Assembly (NCBI GenBank): GCA_022823185.1 | Contig: JAJDXQ010000008.1 | Span: 1 to 42,060, forward strand | Source: Caldilineaceae bacterium | GTDB lineage: Bacteria > Chloroflexota > Anaerolineae > Caldilineales > Caldilineaceae | Direction: 5' to 3' | Length of the DNA stretch: 42,060 nt | Shown here: piece by piece, positions 9,606 through 18,324 of the stretch | Layout of the letters: the number at the start of each line of letters is the position of its first letter | How positions within the stretch are numbered: position 1 is the first letter of the stretch | Made by a program: the position numbers and the translations under genes | The notes under the pieces: model-generated | Told to the model about the DNA's origin: nothing | Seen by the model: only the letters and a program-made list of their open reading frames with translations | Databases searched by the model: none

Positions 9606-10514
9606 CTAGCCCTTCAACGCGCCGATGGTCAGGCCGCGAATAAAGTACTGTTGAAAGAGGAAGAATATGATGACAGGCGGCACGGCCATCAGCACGCCGG
9701 AGGCCATGGCGATGGGGTAGTCGTTGCGCCCGGTCCGCTCCATGCCGCGCAGCAGGGTTACGCCGACCTGGATGGGCATCAGCTTCAGATCGTTAATCAC
9801 GGCCAGAGGCCACACGAAGTCATTCCACGTTGCCACGAAGGTGAAGGTGCCCAATGCCGCCAGCGCCGGTTTGGTCAGCGGCAACGCGATCTGCCACCAC
9901 AGGCGGATCTCGCCGGCGCCGTCAATGCGCGCCTGGTCGAACAGCTCGGACGGCAGCGTCAGCATGAACTGGCGGATGAGGAAGACCGCATAGGGTGAAG
10001 CCAACCCCGGCAGGATCATCACCCAGTAGGTGTCGTGCAGATTCAGCAGCAGCGTCAGCATAAAGGCCGGGATCAGCCTGGAAAAACCCGGCAGCATCAT
10101 CGTGCTCAGCACCATCCAGAAGATGATGTCGCGCCCCCGAAAGCGCTTGCGCGCGAAGGCATATCCGGCGGCCGCGCACAGGAGCAGCCCCAGAACCGTA
10201 ACCGTGACGGAGACGAAGAGGCTATTGGCCAGCCAGCGCAGCACCGGAAAAGTCGAACTCAGCACCTGCTGATAGGACTCCAGGGTGGGCTCCTTCAACC
10301 ACAGGCCGGGGGGCAGCGCCTGCGCCTGCTGGCCTTTCTTGAAGCTGGTCAGCACCATCCAGTAGAGGGGAAACCATGAGACGAGCGCCCAAAAGAGGAG
10401 GAGAAGCAGTGTGATGTTGCCGCCGATCTTCTCTCGAAGCCTGCGCCAGGAACGACCTTCGGTCTGGATTGGACGCGGAATATGCTCTTCGGGGACAGTG
10501 GGTTGTTTCAACAC
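9606..10514 (-). CDS. ABC sugar transporter permease, MalG-type (importer B)
   Basis: The 302-residue second channel subunit of importer B has about six membrane segments, the FFxSLK-equivalent VLTSFKKG after the first one, the EAA loop FDQARIDGAGEIRLWW...LPLTKPALA, and the classic C-terminus YFIRGLTIGALKG. It starts at a GTG preceded by a GGAG about 5 bases upstream, 17 bases after the end of the MalF-type gene, so the two are surely co-transcribed. The preceding 30 residues are a polar, proline-rich cytoplasmic leader. It is the last gene of the operon; the 157-base gap beyond it, shared with the converging dehydrogenase gene, shows only a weak 6-base inverted repeat (9545-9550/9570-9575). 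Confidence 0.92.
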   Translation of the reverse strand: MLKQPTVPEEHIPRPIQTEGRSWRRLREKIGGNITLLLLLFWALVSWFPLYWMVLTSFKKGQQAQALPPGLWLKEPTLESYQQVLSSTFPVLRWLANSLFVSVTVTVLGLLLCAAAGYAFARKRFRGRDIIFWMVLSTMMLPGFSRLIPAFMLTLLLNLHDTYWVMILPGLASPYAVFLIRQFMLTLPSELFDQARIDGAGEIRLWWQIALPLTKPALAALGTFTFVATWNDFVWPLAVINDLKLMPIQVGVTLLRGMERTGRNDYPIAMASGVLMAVPPVIIFFLFQQYFIRGLTIGALKG

Positions 10515-10531
10515 GGCGCTCCGGGGCTCCT

Positions 10532-11407
10532 TTAGTATTCCACGACAGACCGGAACCAGCGGAACAGCACCACCGCCAGCGCTAGGGTGAGAAGGAGAAG
10601 CGCCAGCCCGACGGCCGATGCGTAGCCGACCTTCAGAAAGACAAAGGCGTAACGGTAGGTCAGGAAGGCGAGTGTCAACGTGGACCCCACCGGCCCGCCT
10701 TTGGTGAGGAAAAAGACGGAGACGAAGAGCTGCATTGCCACGATCATCGTCGTCACCGCCACATACAGGATGCTCGGGGTCAACAGGGGAATGGTGATGT
10801 ATATCGTCTCGAGCCAGCCGGTGGCGCCGTCAATGTGGGCTGCATCGAACAGCTCGGAAGGCAGCCCGAGGACCGCAGCCACGAAGATGATAATCCCAAC
10901 GCCCAGCCCGGTAATCAGGTCCATAAGGACGAGGGATGGCAGGGCTGTCTGCGGGTTCCCCAGCCAGTTGACAGGGTCGATTCCGACCACACTCAACAGG
11001 TAGTTGATCAGACCGAACTGATTGTTGAAGATGTAGCGCCAGACGACCGCTACGGCGACGAGTGAAACCACGCTGGGCAGGTAGAAGGCACTTTGCAGGC
11101 CCTGGCGCATGCCTTGATTGCGGAACTTGGTGATTCGGATCGCCACCGCAAGCGCCAGGGCGACGGCGGCGAATGTGAACATCCCAACGTAGGAAAGCGT
11201 GTTGCGTACAGATTGCCAGAAACGCTTGTCGTTCAGGACGTGGTCAATGTTGTCCAGACCAACCCAGACCGGCTTTCGATCGTACCATTCGAGCGCTGCC
11301 ATCACGACGGACATGACCGTAGGCACCAGCACAAAGACAAGGAACAGGACCAGGAAAGGTGTGACGAAGATATAGCCCCACATCTCCTCACGCTTGGCAT
11401 AGTTCAT
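10532..11407 (-). CDS. ABC sugar transporter permease, MalF-type (importer B)
   Basis: The 291-residue first channel subunit of importer B begins MNYAKREEMWGYIFVTPF, a typical MalF-type start leading straight into membrane segment 1. The EAA loop is FDAAHIDGATGWLETIY...IPLLTPS. The ATG at 11407 is preferred to the longer frame from 11500 because the extra 31 residues would be read through the hairpin and lack permease character. A weak GGGGA lies upstream. The gap to the binding-protein gene is 83 bases and carries a strong inverted repeat, which suggests lower permease than binding-protein expression. Confidence 0.91.
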   Translation of the reverse strand: MNYAKREEMWGYIFVTPFLVLFLVFVLVPTVMSVVMAALEWYDRKPVWVGLDNIDHVLNDKRFWQSVRNTLSYVGMFTFAAVALALAVAIRITKFRNQGMRQGLQSAFYLPSVVSLVAVAVVWRYIFNNQFGLINYLLSVVGIDPVNWLGNPQTALPSLVLMDLITGLGVGIIIFVAAVLGLPSELFDAAHIDGATGWLETIYITIPLLTPSILYVAVTTMIVAMQLFVSVFFLTKGGPVGSTLTLAFLTYRYAFVFLKVGYASAVGLALLLLTLALAVVLFRWFRSVVEY

Positions 11408-11436
11408 GGCTGTCCCCGCTTTTGAGAGTCTGAAAA

Positions 11437-11469
11437 GGTCTCCCGCGAGCCGTGTCGTCGCGGGAGACC
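11437..11469 (-). promoter_or_regulatory. Strong hairpin between binding-protein and permease genes (importer B)
   Basis: Perfect 12-base arms, GGTCTCCCGCGA (11437-11448) and TCGCGGGAGACC (11458-11469), flank a 9-base loop. The stem is GC-rich and lies between the stop of the binding-protein gene (11491) and the permease start (11407). On the minus strand no run of T follows the stem, so partial termination or protection of the upstream mRNA from 3' exonucleases is more likely than full termination. Confidence 0.75.
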
Positions 11470-11490
11470 GGCCATATCCATGGTGAGGTT

Positions 11491-12891
11491 CTACGCACAA
11501 CTCTCAAGAGACGCGTTGATGTCGTCGGTCATCTCCTGCATCACCTGCTCCGCGCTCTTGCCGGAGAAGGCGCCCTGGAAATGTTCCTCAAAGATCGAGC
11601 GCACCACGATGGTCTCCGTACTGCGCTTGGCATCGAACCATGCGTTCGGCATCAGACATTCGGATGTATAGACCACGAGGGGATCGTCGGCGACTTCCGC
11701 CAGAATGGACTTGCGGAACGGCAGCATGCCGGCCGACTTGACCAGCCATTCTTCGCTTTCATCGTTTGTCATCCAGTGGAGGAACTTCAACAGTCCTTCC
11801 GTGTCAGCAGGGTCCTCGGGCTTGAAGGGCACCAAACCGGAGTAGTTTGCGCCGCCCCAGGCGATGGCGGGGTGCGGGTCATCGTGTGGATACTGGATGA
11901 AGCGCCATTTGCGCTCGTTCTCGGTATCAGTGACGACCAAGGTCTCGGTGTCCAGTTCCATCCCCTCCCGACGTGCTCCCCCGGGTACCACGTTGCCAAC
12001 CTGCATGAGGATGTTGCCCTGGTCGATGAGGGCGTTGTTATCGTCGCCAGTGTACCCCGCCGGATCGGGGATCAGATCGTTTTCGGCCAGCTCTTGCATC
12101 CATGCAAGGCATTTGATCGCCTCCGGCGAAGCCATGTCGACGCACGATTCCGTCTCATCGGTCCAGAAGTGGGCGCCGAAGCAGCGGAAATACAGGAGTG
12201 TCACCCAATGAAAAGCTGGCGTGGAATGGGCGGATGGGATGCCGAGTCCGTAGTGCTCGCTGCCGTCCGGTCGGGTGCCCCGCACAGCCTCAAGCCAGCT
12301 ATTAAACTGGTCGATGTTCCACCCGTAGCATGGCGCCTGGGGGGCAGTATCCATCGCGCCCGCTTCCTCGACACCATCGAGGTAGACAACCCCGGACTGG
12401 CACACCGGCCAGTACGGCAACATGTACACCCTGCCTTCAATTGAGCACTGCTCAAGCATTCCCTCGACCATATCGCTGGACAACTGCTCTTCCAACGAGT
12501 CGGTGAGGTCCAAAGCCAGTCCCACCTCCAAGGCCGAAAGGGCAAGCTGGATCCAGCCGCCGCCGACTACATCCGGGGGCGAACCGGCCGCGAGGGCCGT
12601 TGTCACCTTGCTGCCCTGCTCCCACGTCAGGGGAAGCACCTCAACCTCAATACTTGGATTCTCGTCCATGAAGGCATTCGCCCGCTCCCACTGCCAGGAA
12701 CCGGGCTCGCCAAGAGCCGATGAGTAGTACGGAAAGTCCCAGAAATCAATCGTTGTGGTTACGGCCGGGGGCGCGGCAGCTCCTCCGTCCGCCGGCGCCG
12801 CCGGCATCTGGCAAGCAGCGAGAACTGCGCCCGTGCCTGTGACGGCAGACAGCTTCAAGAAGTCACGTCGGCTCAGCTTGTTCCGTTTCAT
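11491..12891 (-). CDS. ABC sugar transporter, solute-binding lipoprotein with Tat-type signal (importer B)
   Basis: The 466-residue protein is a family-1 extracellular binding protein. Its N-terminus carries a twin-arginine signal (SRRDFLKLS, residues 7-15) and a lipobox ending in Cys27 (VLAAC), so export by the Tat route followed by lipid anchoring is expected. The mature chain has the typical TIDFWDF opening and a region rich in Trp and acidic residues. The start is set at the ATG at 12891, which has AAAGGAG about 8 bases upstream and puts the signal first; the longer frame from 13032 would bury it. It heads the importer B operon; the PhyH gene lies 160 bases upstream on the same strand and may be part of the same unit. 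Substrate unknown. Confidence 0.93.
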   Translation of the reverse strand: MKRNKLSRRDFLKLSAVTGTGAVLAACQMPAAPADGGAAAPPAVTTTIDFWDFPYYSSALGEPGSWQWERANAFMDENPSIEVEVLPLTWEQGSKVTTALAAGSPPDVVGGGWIQLALSALEVGLALDLTDSLEEQLSSDMVEGMLEQCSIEGRVYMLPYWPVCQSGVVYLDGVEEAGAMDTAPQAPCYGWNIDQFNSWLEAVRGTRPDGSEHYGLGIPSAHSTPAFHWVTLLYFRCFGAHFWTDETESCVDMASPEAIKCLAWMQELAENDLIPDPAGYTGDDNNALIDQGNILMQVGNVVPGGARREGMELDTETLVVTDTENERKWRFIQYPHDDPHPAIAWGGANYSGLVPFKPEDPADTEGLLKFLHWMTNDESEEWLVKSAGMLPFRKSILAEVADDPLVVYTSECLMPNAWFDAKRSTETIVVRSIFEEHFQGAFSGKSAEQVMQEMTDDINASLESCA

Positions 12892-13051
12892 GCTCTCTTC
12901 TCCTTTGATCTGAAAGTTTGATCTGGTCGTGATCGAAGCGCATGCAACAACAGGTACTCTCGTCAAATGCATCCGAGGGGCTGAGCGCCGACGGTTCCAA
13001 GTCGACGCGTGTGGCTGTCCGAAATCTGTCATGCCTTACTCATGCGGTCAT

Positions 13052-13924
13052 CTATTGACCGCGCCATGCCGTATCAATCCCGACATAGTTTTCAACAAAG
13101 TGCTGATGCCGTGCAGGCAGCGCCGCAATAAACGCCTGCGCCGATTCGGGGAGCGGCCACGGCGCCTCTATCCGGTAGCTGCGCGGGCGGAGGCCGAGGC
13201 CGCAGGAAAGCCGCACCTGATCGGTCCGGTTGGGGAAAGCGGCGTGGTAGGTGCGGGCGGCGAAGATGATCTGATCACCCGGCTCCGTGAACAGGGGGAC
13301 CATGCCCGGCACGTCGAATCCGACATAGGCCTTCGGCTCACTCCCCTGACGGTGGAATGAGCGCCGGTCCGGGGTCAGCGCAAAGCCTTCCGGTCCCGCC
13401 CAGTCTTCCACGTGGGAATCTGCAATCACGGCGAGGCCGCCGTGTTCGGGATAGGAGCCCGTGAGGTAGAACCAGCGGCCCGAGGGCCAGTGCCCCCGGT
13501 TCAGAACATCGCCTGCGTTTTGCGGGGGGCCCTGGTTGAATCCGTGCCAGTCGGAGTGCCACGAAAGTGGAGAGGAGCCGGGGTTGCGTAGAATCGCGGC
13601 TGTGCGGTGGATGGTCAGCTCGTCGGACTGGCAGAAGAGCCGCTGCACCCGCAGAAAGGGCTCATAGTCGAGCAGTTTCCACAGTGCGGGCGCGTGCTCG
13701 ACAAAGGAGGTGTGGGTGAAGCTCTCGCCGGGGCCCAATGTCCCGTCCGGGTCAATAACCTGTTGAACCGCTTCCTGAAGCTCCCCGACCAGCTCCTCCG
13801 ACAGGACCTGCTTGACCACGGCAAATCCATGGGCGTCGACACATGCCTGGGCAGCCTCCAACTCATCGAGGCTGAATTCATAACGGTACGAAAGCGCGGG
13901 TTTCTGAATGTCAGTGTAGGTCAT
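13052..13924 (-). CDS. Phytanoyl-CoA dioxygenase (PhyH) family protein
   Basis: This 290-residue protein is an Fe(II)/2-oxoglutarate dioxygenase of the PhyH superfamily. The iron-binding triad is visible as His123 and Asp125 (SWHSDWHG) and His227 (RTYHAAFPN), with Arg238 in place to bind 2-oxoglutarate. Many bacterial members of this family hydroxylate small molecules rather than phytanoyl-CoA, so the substrate is open. I use the ATG at 13924; it has no good ribosome-binding site, and an in-frame ATG at 14047 would add 41 residues without family character. It lies upstream of importer B on the same strand and diverges from the enolase-superfamily gene across 293 bases. Confidence 0.87.
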   Translation of the reverse strand: MTYTDIQKPALSYRYEFSLDELEAAQACVDAHGFAVVKQVLSEELVGELQEAVQQVIDPDGTLGPGESFTHTSFVEHAPALWKLLDYEPFLRVQRLFCQSDELTIHRTAAILRNPGSSPLSWHSDWHGFNQGPPQNAGDVLNRGHWPSGRWFYLTGSYPEHGGLAVIADSHVEDWAGPEGFALTPDRRSFHRQGSEPKAYVGFDVPGMVPLFTEPGDQIIFAARTYHAAFPNRTDQVRLSCGLGLRPRSYRIEAPWPLPESAQAFIAALPARHQHFVENYVGIDTAWRGQ

Positions 13925-14170
13925 AGGGGTACTCGTTGGGGCTGCCTGGAGATTGTCACCGTGCTCCACCAGCGCAGACGCCGCTTCTGGCGCGGCACTT
14001 TCACCTGCGCCCAGGAACACAACTGCTGGCAAGCTGAAGCGTTCCATGCATCGCTACAACGCACCTTTGTCCACATATTATTATATCTCAGTACCCCTTT
14101 GTCAAACCGTTTTTCGCGGTCCGAACAGCCCCCTTTTACAACCTGCTCAACTGCTGTATAGTTCCCCCTG

Positions 14171-14178
14171 AAGCGCTT
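14171..14178. promoter_or_regulatory. Candidate LacI/GalR-type operator
   Basis: The palindrome AAGCGCTT, within TGAAGCGCTTGCC, matches the AAnCGnTT core with a central CG that is typical of LacI/GalR-family operators. It sits 40 bases before the enolase-superfamily start and in the shared divergent region with the PhyH gene. An AT-rich stretch (about 14073-14090) nearby could hold promoters. No LacI-type regulator gene is present in the window. An 8-base palindrome can arise by chance, so this is suggestive only. Confidence 0.35.
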
Positions 14179-14217
14179 GCCCCGTGTTCGTCCACTATCT
14201 TCCTTCAGGGGTCTATC

Positions 14218-15417
14218 GTGAAGATTACCAGCGTTCGAACCATCAACTTCGCCCCATTCTCCAGCATCACCTTCCTTGAACTGAGGACGGACAGCGGCAT
14301 CGTCGGCCTGGGAGAGACCTATTACACGCCCCGATCCGTAACGGCCTATATCGGAGAGGTATTGACGCCCATGCTGCTGGAGAGGGACCCGCGCCAGATC
14401 GAGGCGTTCTGGCGCCGGGCCTACGAGAACTCCCATATCTACGGCAATAAGGGGCTGGAGATGCGCTGCCTCTCGGCGGTGGATGTGGCGCTCTGGGATA
14501 TCCTGGGGCAGGAGTTGGGCCAGCCGATCTGGCAGCTTCTCGGCGGGACGAGCAATCCGGACGGCGTGCCGGTCTACAACACGTGCGCCTCCGCAGGGTA
14601 CGGGCACAAAACGCCGGACATCTCGCGTAAGGTGGACACCTCTGCGACCGGGGCCTATCGCGACTTCGAGGCCTGGCAGCCCGGCGGCGATGCCGGTGAA
14701 CTTGCCCGCTCGCTGCTCGATATGGGCATTCGCGCCATGAAGATCTGGCCCTTTGATCGCTTCGCCCTCGCCAATCACGGCCAGACGATCTCGTTTGCCG
14801 AGATCGAGGACGGATTGCAGCCGTGGCGGCAGGTCCGGGACGCCGTGGGCCTGGAGATGGATATTATCCTGGAGGGGCACGGCTATTGGGCTCTCCAGCC
14901 CGCCCGCCGCATCGCGGAGGCGCTTGAGCCCTACAAGCCGGTCCTGCTCGAGGACTTGATGAAGCCTGACAACCCGCGCACGCTGGCCAAGCTGCGCAGT
15001 TCGACGCGCACGCCCATCTGTGCGTCGGAGCTGCTTATGAATCGTTACGCGGTCGAGGAGATGATACGGGCGGATGCCTGTGACGTGGTGATGACGGATG
15101 TGACCTGGGCAGGCGGCTTCACCGAAGCGCGCAAGATCGCCGACATGGCCGAGACCAACAACATGGGCGTGATCTTCCATGACTGCACCGGCCCGGTGAC
15201 GCTGGCGGCTTCCCTTCACCTGGCCGCTCACGCCACCAATACGTGGATGCAGGAGATCGTGCGCGCGTTTACGTTGGGATTCTATCGCGAGTTGGTCGAT
15301 CACCCATTTGTGGTGGAGGATGGGCGTATGCAACCGCCCCAGCGCCCGGGGCTCGGCGTCGCATTGAAGTCGGAGGCGCTGGAAAGGGACGATTGCCAGA
15401 TTACAGTTTTGAGTTAG
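14218..15417 (+). CDS. Mandelate racemase/muconate lactonizing (enolase) superfamily sugar-acid dehydratase-like protein
   Basis: This 399-residue protein has the enolase-superfamily layout: an N-terminal capping domain (MKITSVRTINF...GLGETYY) followed by a beta/alpha barrel. Likely metal ligands are Glu219 (EGHGYW), Glu245 (LLEDLMKP) and Glu271 (CASELL), with His321 (IFHDCTGP) as a probable catalytic base near the barrel end. This resembles acid-sugar dehydratases of the D-galactonate or mannonate type. The first ligand is usually Asp, so Glu219 is slightly unusual. The start is a GTG at 14218. It ends 9 bases from the converging methyltransferase gene. Dehydration of an aldonic acid fits the surrounding oxidoreductases and aldolase. 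Confidence 0.85.
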   Translation: MKITSVRTINFAPFSSITFLELRTDSGIVGLGETYYTPRSVTAYIGEVLTPMLLERDPRQIEAFWRRAYENSHIYGNKGLEMRCLSAVDVALWDILGQELGQPIWQLLGGTSNPDGVPVYNTCASAGYGHKTPDISRKVDTSATGAYRDFEAWQPGGDAGELARSLLDMGIRAMKIWPFDRFALANHGQTISFAEIEDGLQPWRQVRDAVGLEMDIILEGHGYWALQPARRIAEALEPYKPVLLEDLMKPDNPRTLAKLRSSTRTPICASELLMNRYAVEEMIRADACDVVMTDVTWAGGFTEARKIADMAETNNMGVIFHDCTGPVTLAASLHLAAHATNTWMQEIVRAFTLGFYRELVDHPFVVEDGRMQPPQRPGLGVALKSEALERDDCQITVLS

Positions 15418-15426
15418 GCGTATTGC

Positions 15427-16440
15427 TCACCCAGCCGTCTGCCCCAGGAAAAGGTCCCGGCCTGCCACCAGTGTCTGCATCTTGCGGTCGGCGACCGAGC
15501 GCGGCAGCATCCAGAAGCCGCAGTCGGGGTGAATCCACTTGACCCGCTCCTCGCCCAGCAGATCAACAGCGTACTGAATGCGCCGGGCGACTTCGTCCGG
15601 GCTCTCCACTTCGTTGTCCTTGATGTCGATCACCCCGATCCCCAGGGCGACACCCTCGCGCAGGTCGGTGAAGACCTCCAACTCATCATAGCCGCGGCGG
15701 GCGAACTCCAGCACCAGGTGGTCCACGTGCAGGTTGTTGAGGAAGCCGAGCAGGCTGGCCCAGAAGCCGCTCTGGATGCTCTGGCCGCCGTAGTTGCCGA
15801 AGCAGAGATGCAGCGCGCGTTCGCCGCACGCGCCGTCGAGCACATGGTTGATCGGCTCATACGCCCAGGCGGCGTCCTCCGGGTTGCCGGTCAGATTGGC
15901 CTCGTCGACCTGGAGGACGGGCGCGTCAATGGCCTCGACCTGGCGGCGCAGCACTTCAGCGATGGCCATGGTCAGGCTGGGCAGGTCACCGTAGTGTCGG
16001 TCCAGCAGCGTCTTCGCCAGCATGTAGGGCGCGGTCACGGTGAACTTGAGCGGGACCGCTGTCAGCTCCTTCACCATCTGCCAGCTGGAGGGCAGGTCCA
16101 GTTCGCCTTCGCCGATGGGGCCTTCGACCACGCCGGCCGGCTGCGTGCGGAAGCCCATGCCCTGCTGGGCGCGAAAATCGGCTACATCCTTACGGCCCAT
16201 TTCGCTCGAGATGCCGGACATCGGCCGCACGAAATATTCGATCATCCCGTTCGTCTCGGGGTGGTTGACGTCAAAGCGGGTCAACTCGCCGTCGGAGATC
16301 ACGTCCAGCCCGGCCAGCTCCTGCGTCTTGAGGACGACGAGAACGGCGTCGCGCAGGTTGGGGACGGACGGATAGGCGGCCAGCCAGGCTGGCAGAGGAT
16401 AGCTGCCGACGACGGTTGTTTGGATGGAGGGTGCGGTCAT
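15427..16440 (-). CDS. Cobalamin-independent methionine synthase C-terminal-like methyltransferase
   Basis: The 337-residue protein corresponds to the C-terminal, catalytic barrel of MetE, standing alone without the MetE N-terminal half. All four zinc ligands are visible: His211 and Cys213 (ALHLCFGN), Glu245 (LVLEFARR) and Cys307 (HPDCGFW). The start motif VVGSYPLP is also typical. Stand-alone proteins of this type transfer methyl groups to homocysteine or other thiols from simpler donors, or serve catabolic demethylation; the donor cannot be told from sequence. The ATG at 16440 has AGGAG 7 bases upstream. It faces the enolase-superfamily gene and lies 61 bases from the end of the AAA/TOPRIM-like pair, transcribed in the same direction. 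Confidence 0.85.
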   Translation of the reverse strand: MTAPSIQTTVVGSYPLPAWLAAYPSVPNLRDAVLVVLKTQELAGLDVISDGELTRFDVNHPETNGMIEYFVRPMSGISSEMGRKDVADFRAQQGMGFRTQPAGVVEGPIGEGELDLPSSWQMVKELTAVPLKFTVTAPYMLAKTLLDRHYGDLPSLTMAIAEVLRRQVEAIDAPVLQVDEANLTGNPEDAAWAYEPINHVLDGACGERALHLCFGNYGGQSIQSGFWASLLGFLNNLHVDHLVLEFARRGYDELEVFTDLREGVALGIGVIDIKDNEVESPDEVARRIQYAVDLLGEERVKWIHPDCGFWMLPRSVADRKMQTLVAGRDLFLGQTAG

Positions 16441-16501
16441 TGGGCGCTCCTGGTGCGAAAAATGGAAATTCGGCTGAATCTATTGTATTGGATAACAGGT
16501 T

Positions 16502-17068
16502 TTATCCACTGATTGCTGAGAGGCGCTTGGCAAGGTCATCAAAATCTTCAGAGCACTTCTTCCGGATGGCGTCAATGCTGCGGGCTGCCTGTTCGGCCAA
16601 CGGCTTGCGCCCGCCGTCTGGTCTCTCGGATAGGCCGCGCTGGGCAGCAAGCGGCTCAAAGTATTCCTCTTTAACATCTCTCTCGGCCCTGACTTGTGCC
16701 CAAGGCCACTCCCTGGGCAGGTCCAGACCCGCCAGGACCCAGGTCTCTATCTCTTCCCATGCGTTTACGGCCAAGAAATCGGTTGCGGCACCGCATAGCA
16801 TTTCCAGTTGATCGAGTCTTTGACGCCTTCCTATTTCGCCATCTCGATCGACGCAAAGAATGAGAATATCTGTCATTCCTCTATATCGCTCTACGATTTC
16901 CAACATGCGTTCCGAATCCAGTGCTTGATCGATGCCGCGCAGACGTGGATTTTGGCACACTCGGACCCGTGCCCTCGCCTTACCGATGGACTGGAAAAGC
17001 CGCGCGAAAATCGGTTTCAGAATGTACTGATCCTTTTCGAAGTCCTCCGGGATGATAAGGACTCTCAC
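16502..17068 (-). CDS. TOPRIM-like (DUF4276-type) partner of an AAA ATPase
   Basis: The 188-residue protein has acidic residues spaced as in TOPRIM-like nucleases: an early PEDFEKD (Asp9, Glu11), a beta-strand ending in CVDRDGE (Asp74, Asp76), and AWEEIETWVLAG (Glu105, Glu106, Glu108). The last motif closely recalls DUF4276 proteins. Its GTG start overlaps the stop of the ATPase gene by 4 bases (GTGA), implying translational coupling and a joint role. ATPase plus TOPRIM pairs of this shape occur in anti-phage systems such as OLD-like and PARIS, but PARIS uses a DUF4435 partner, so this is not a clear match. Family placement is from motif reading only. Confidence 0.62.
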   Translation of the reverse strand: MRVLIIPEDFEKDQYILKPIFARLFQSIGKARARVRVCQNPRLRGIDQALDSERMLEIVERYRGMTDILILCVDRDGEIGRRQRLDQLEMLCGAATDFLAVNAWEEIETWVLAGLDLPREWPWAQVRAERDVKEEYFEPLAAQRGLSERPDGGRKPLAEQAARSIDAIRKKCSEDFDDLAKRLSAISG

Positions 17069-18324
17069 GCTCCCACCTCTTCGTCATACCCCTCGGTAAA
17101 GGCGAGAACGTCCTCCATCCACCCGCCGCTCAGGAGTTTGCTCAGCCCTTGGGACTTGCGCAGCTCCCCTGCCCGCGGCAGTTCGGCGACGGGACGAATG
17201 ATGGCGTCGTCTGCATCTTCGAGGCGGCAGACTACGGAGGTGTTTTTGAACGTCTCATCGTTCATCATCGTCAACAGGTCCGGCGAATGGGTGGTGGTGA
17301 TCACCTGAAACCCTTGCTTTGCGGTCTGCTTTTGGATCAGTTCCAGCAGGAGCCACTGTCGCGCTGGATGGATACCGTTGTCGATTTCCTCGAAGAAATA
17401 GAGACCGTTCGGGTCTGGTCCCAACAGCACTGCCAGCATGGCCAGAAAGCGCAGCGTTCCGTCCGACGCGGCGTAGGCGGACACCTTCCTCCCGTTCGCT
17501 TCGAGGAAAGCGAGATGGACTCTGCCGGATGGGTCGGTCGGAAACTCGAAGTCCCGCACATCCATTGGCGTCAACTCGCTTATCCACGCAACAAGCGTCT
17601 CCCTGCGCAGCGGGTCTTCGCAGATCGCCTGCAGTACTGTCGGCAAATGCTCGCCGCGATCGCCCAGCACGGTCTGGCCCGGGAAAGCGGGCTGCCGCAA
17701 CTGATACGGCTCCAGATCCAGGAAACGCATTTTGGCAAGGACTTTCTTTAGTCCGTCGGCGTAATACTCTTGCACCCACGGCGACATTTTGTGCCCTTGA
17801 ATTTGGGTCAGCCCTGGTTGGTTCGGCCTTCCCTCGGCGTGAGCAATGTCGTCTATCCCTGCAGCATTCCTTTTCTTCCTTGGGAGCAGGTGCAAGACAT
17901 CACCTTGCATATTGACAGGTCCGTCACCGACCGAAGTACTCGTAAAGATAGTCCCCAATTGGGTCTTGAGTGTTTCCTTATTCACCCGGAATGCGGCGTC
18001 TCCGGATTCATTCCTGCCAACCACGATTTTGTAGACAGCGTCCTTCTCTTCGACCTGCAACGAGAATGAAGGCTGGCCGAAGCGGATAATCTCTTCCATT
18101 GCGCCGCGTATCCCAGCCCATTCAATCTGACCACCATCGCCGTATTTCCCGCCAATGATCTCCGCCAGCGTATAGCCGCGGCCAATGCCATGCAGGAAGC
18201 GGAACGCGTCGCGGATGTTGCTCTTGCCGCTCGCGTTGGCGCCGACGATGACGGTGAAGGGGCCGACGCGCAGCGTCTCGTCGGCGAAGTTCTTGAAGTT
18301 GACGAGTCGAACTGAGGTAATCAT
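17065..18324 (-). CDS. AAA ATPase, OLD/AAA_15/AAA_21-like
   Basis: The 419-residue ATPase resembles SMC/OLD-like chromosomal ABC ATPases. A Walker A motif, GANASGKSN, lies at residues 28-36 right after the usual VRLVNFKNF opening strand. The Walker B motif YFFEEIDNGIHP is around residues 308-318, followed by the switch histidine in TTTHSPDLL. Inserted sequence between the Walker motifs is consistent with a helical arm. I choose the ATG at 18324 because the MITSVRLVNF start is the family norm. There is no C-terminal nuclease domain, so the overlapping TOPRIM-like gene probably supplies it. Defence or DNA-damage function is inferred from this pairing and from the neighbouring toxin-antitoxin and HEPN genes. 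Confidence 0.85.
   Translation of the reverse strand: MITSVRLVNFKNFADETLRVGPFTVIVGANASGKSNIRDAFRFLHGIGRGYTLAEIIGGKYGDGGQIEWAGIRGAMEEIIRFGQPSFSLQVEEKDAVYKIVVGRNESGDAAFRVNKETLKTQLGTIFTSTSVGDGPVNMQGDVLHLLPRKKRNAAGIDDIAHAEGRPNQPGLTQIQGHKMSPWVQEYYADGLKKVLAKMRFLDLEPYQLRQPAFPGQTVLGDRGEHLPTVLQAICEDPLRRETLVAWISELTPMDVRDFEFPTDPSGRVHLAFLEANGRKVSAYAASDGTLRFLAMLAVLLGPDPNGLYFFEEIDNGIHPARQWLLLELIQKQTAKQGFQVITTTHSPDLLTMMNDETFKNTSVVCRLEDADDAIIRPVAELPRAGELRKSQGLSKLLSGGWMEDVLAFTEGYDEEVGA

Noticed and set aside
13921..15333. 470-codon minus-strand open frame over the enolase-superfamily gene
   Set aside because: Antisense to a gene with clear family motifs and a good fit to its family length; no protein-like pattern.
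16490..16507. GGATAA/TTATCC inverted repeat between the AAA/TOPRIM-like pair and the methyltransferase gene
   Set aside because: Only 6-base arms, AT-rich, and one arm overlaps a stop codon; too weak to call a terminator or operator.
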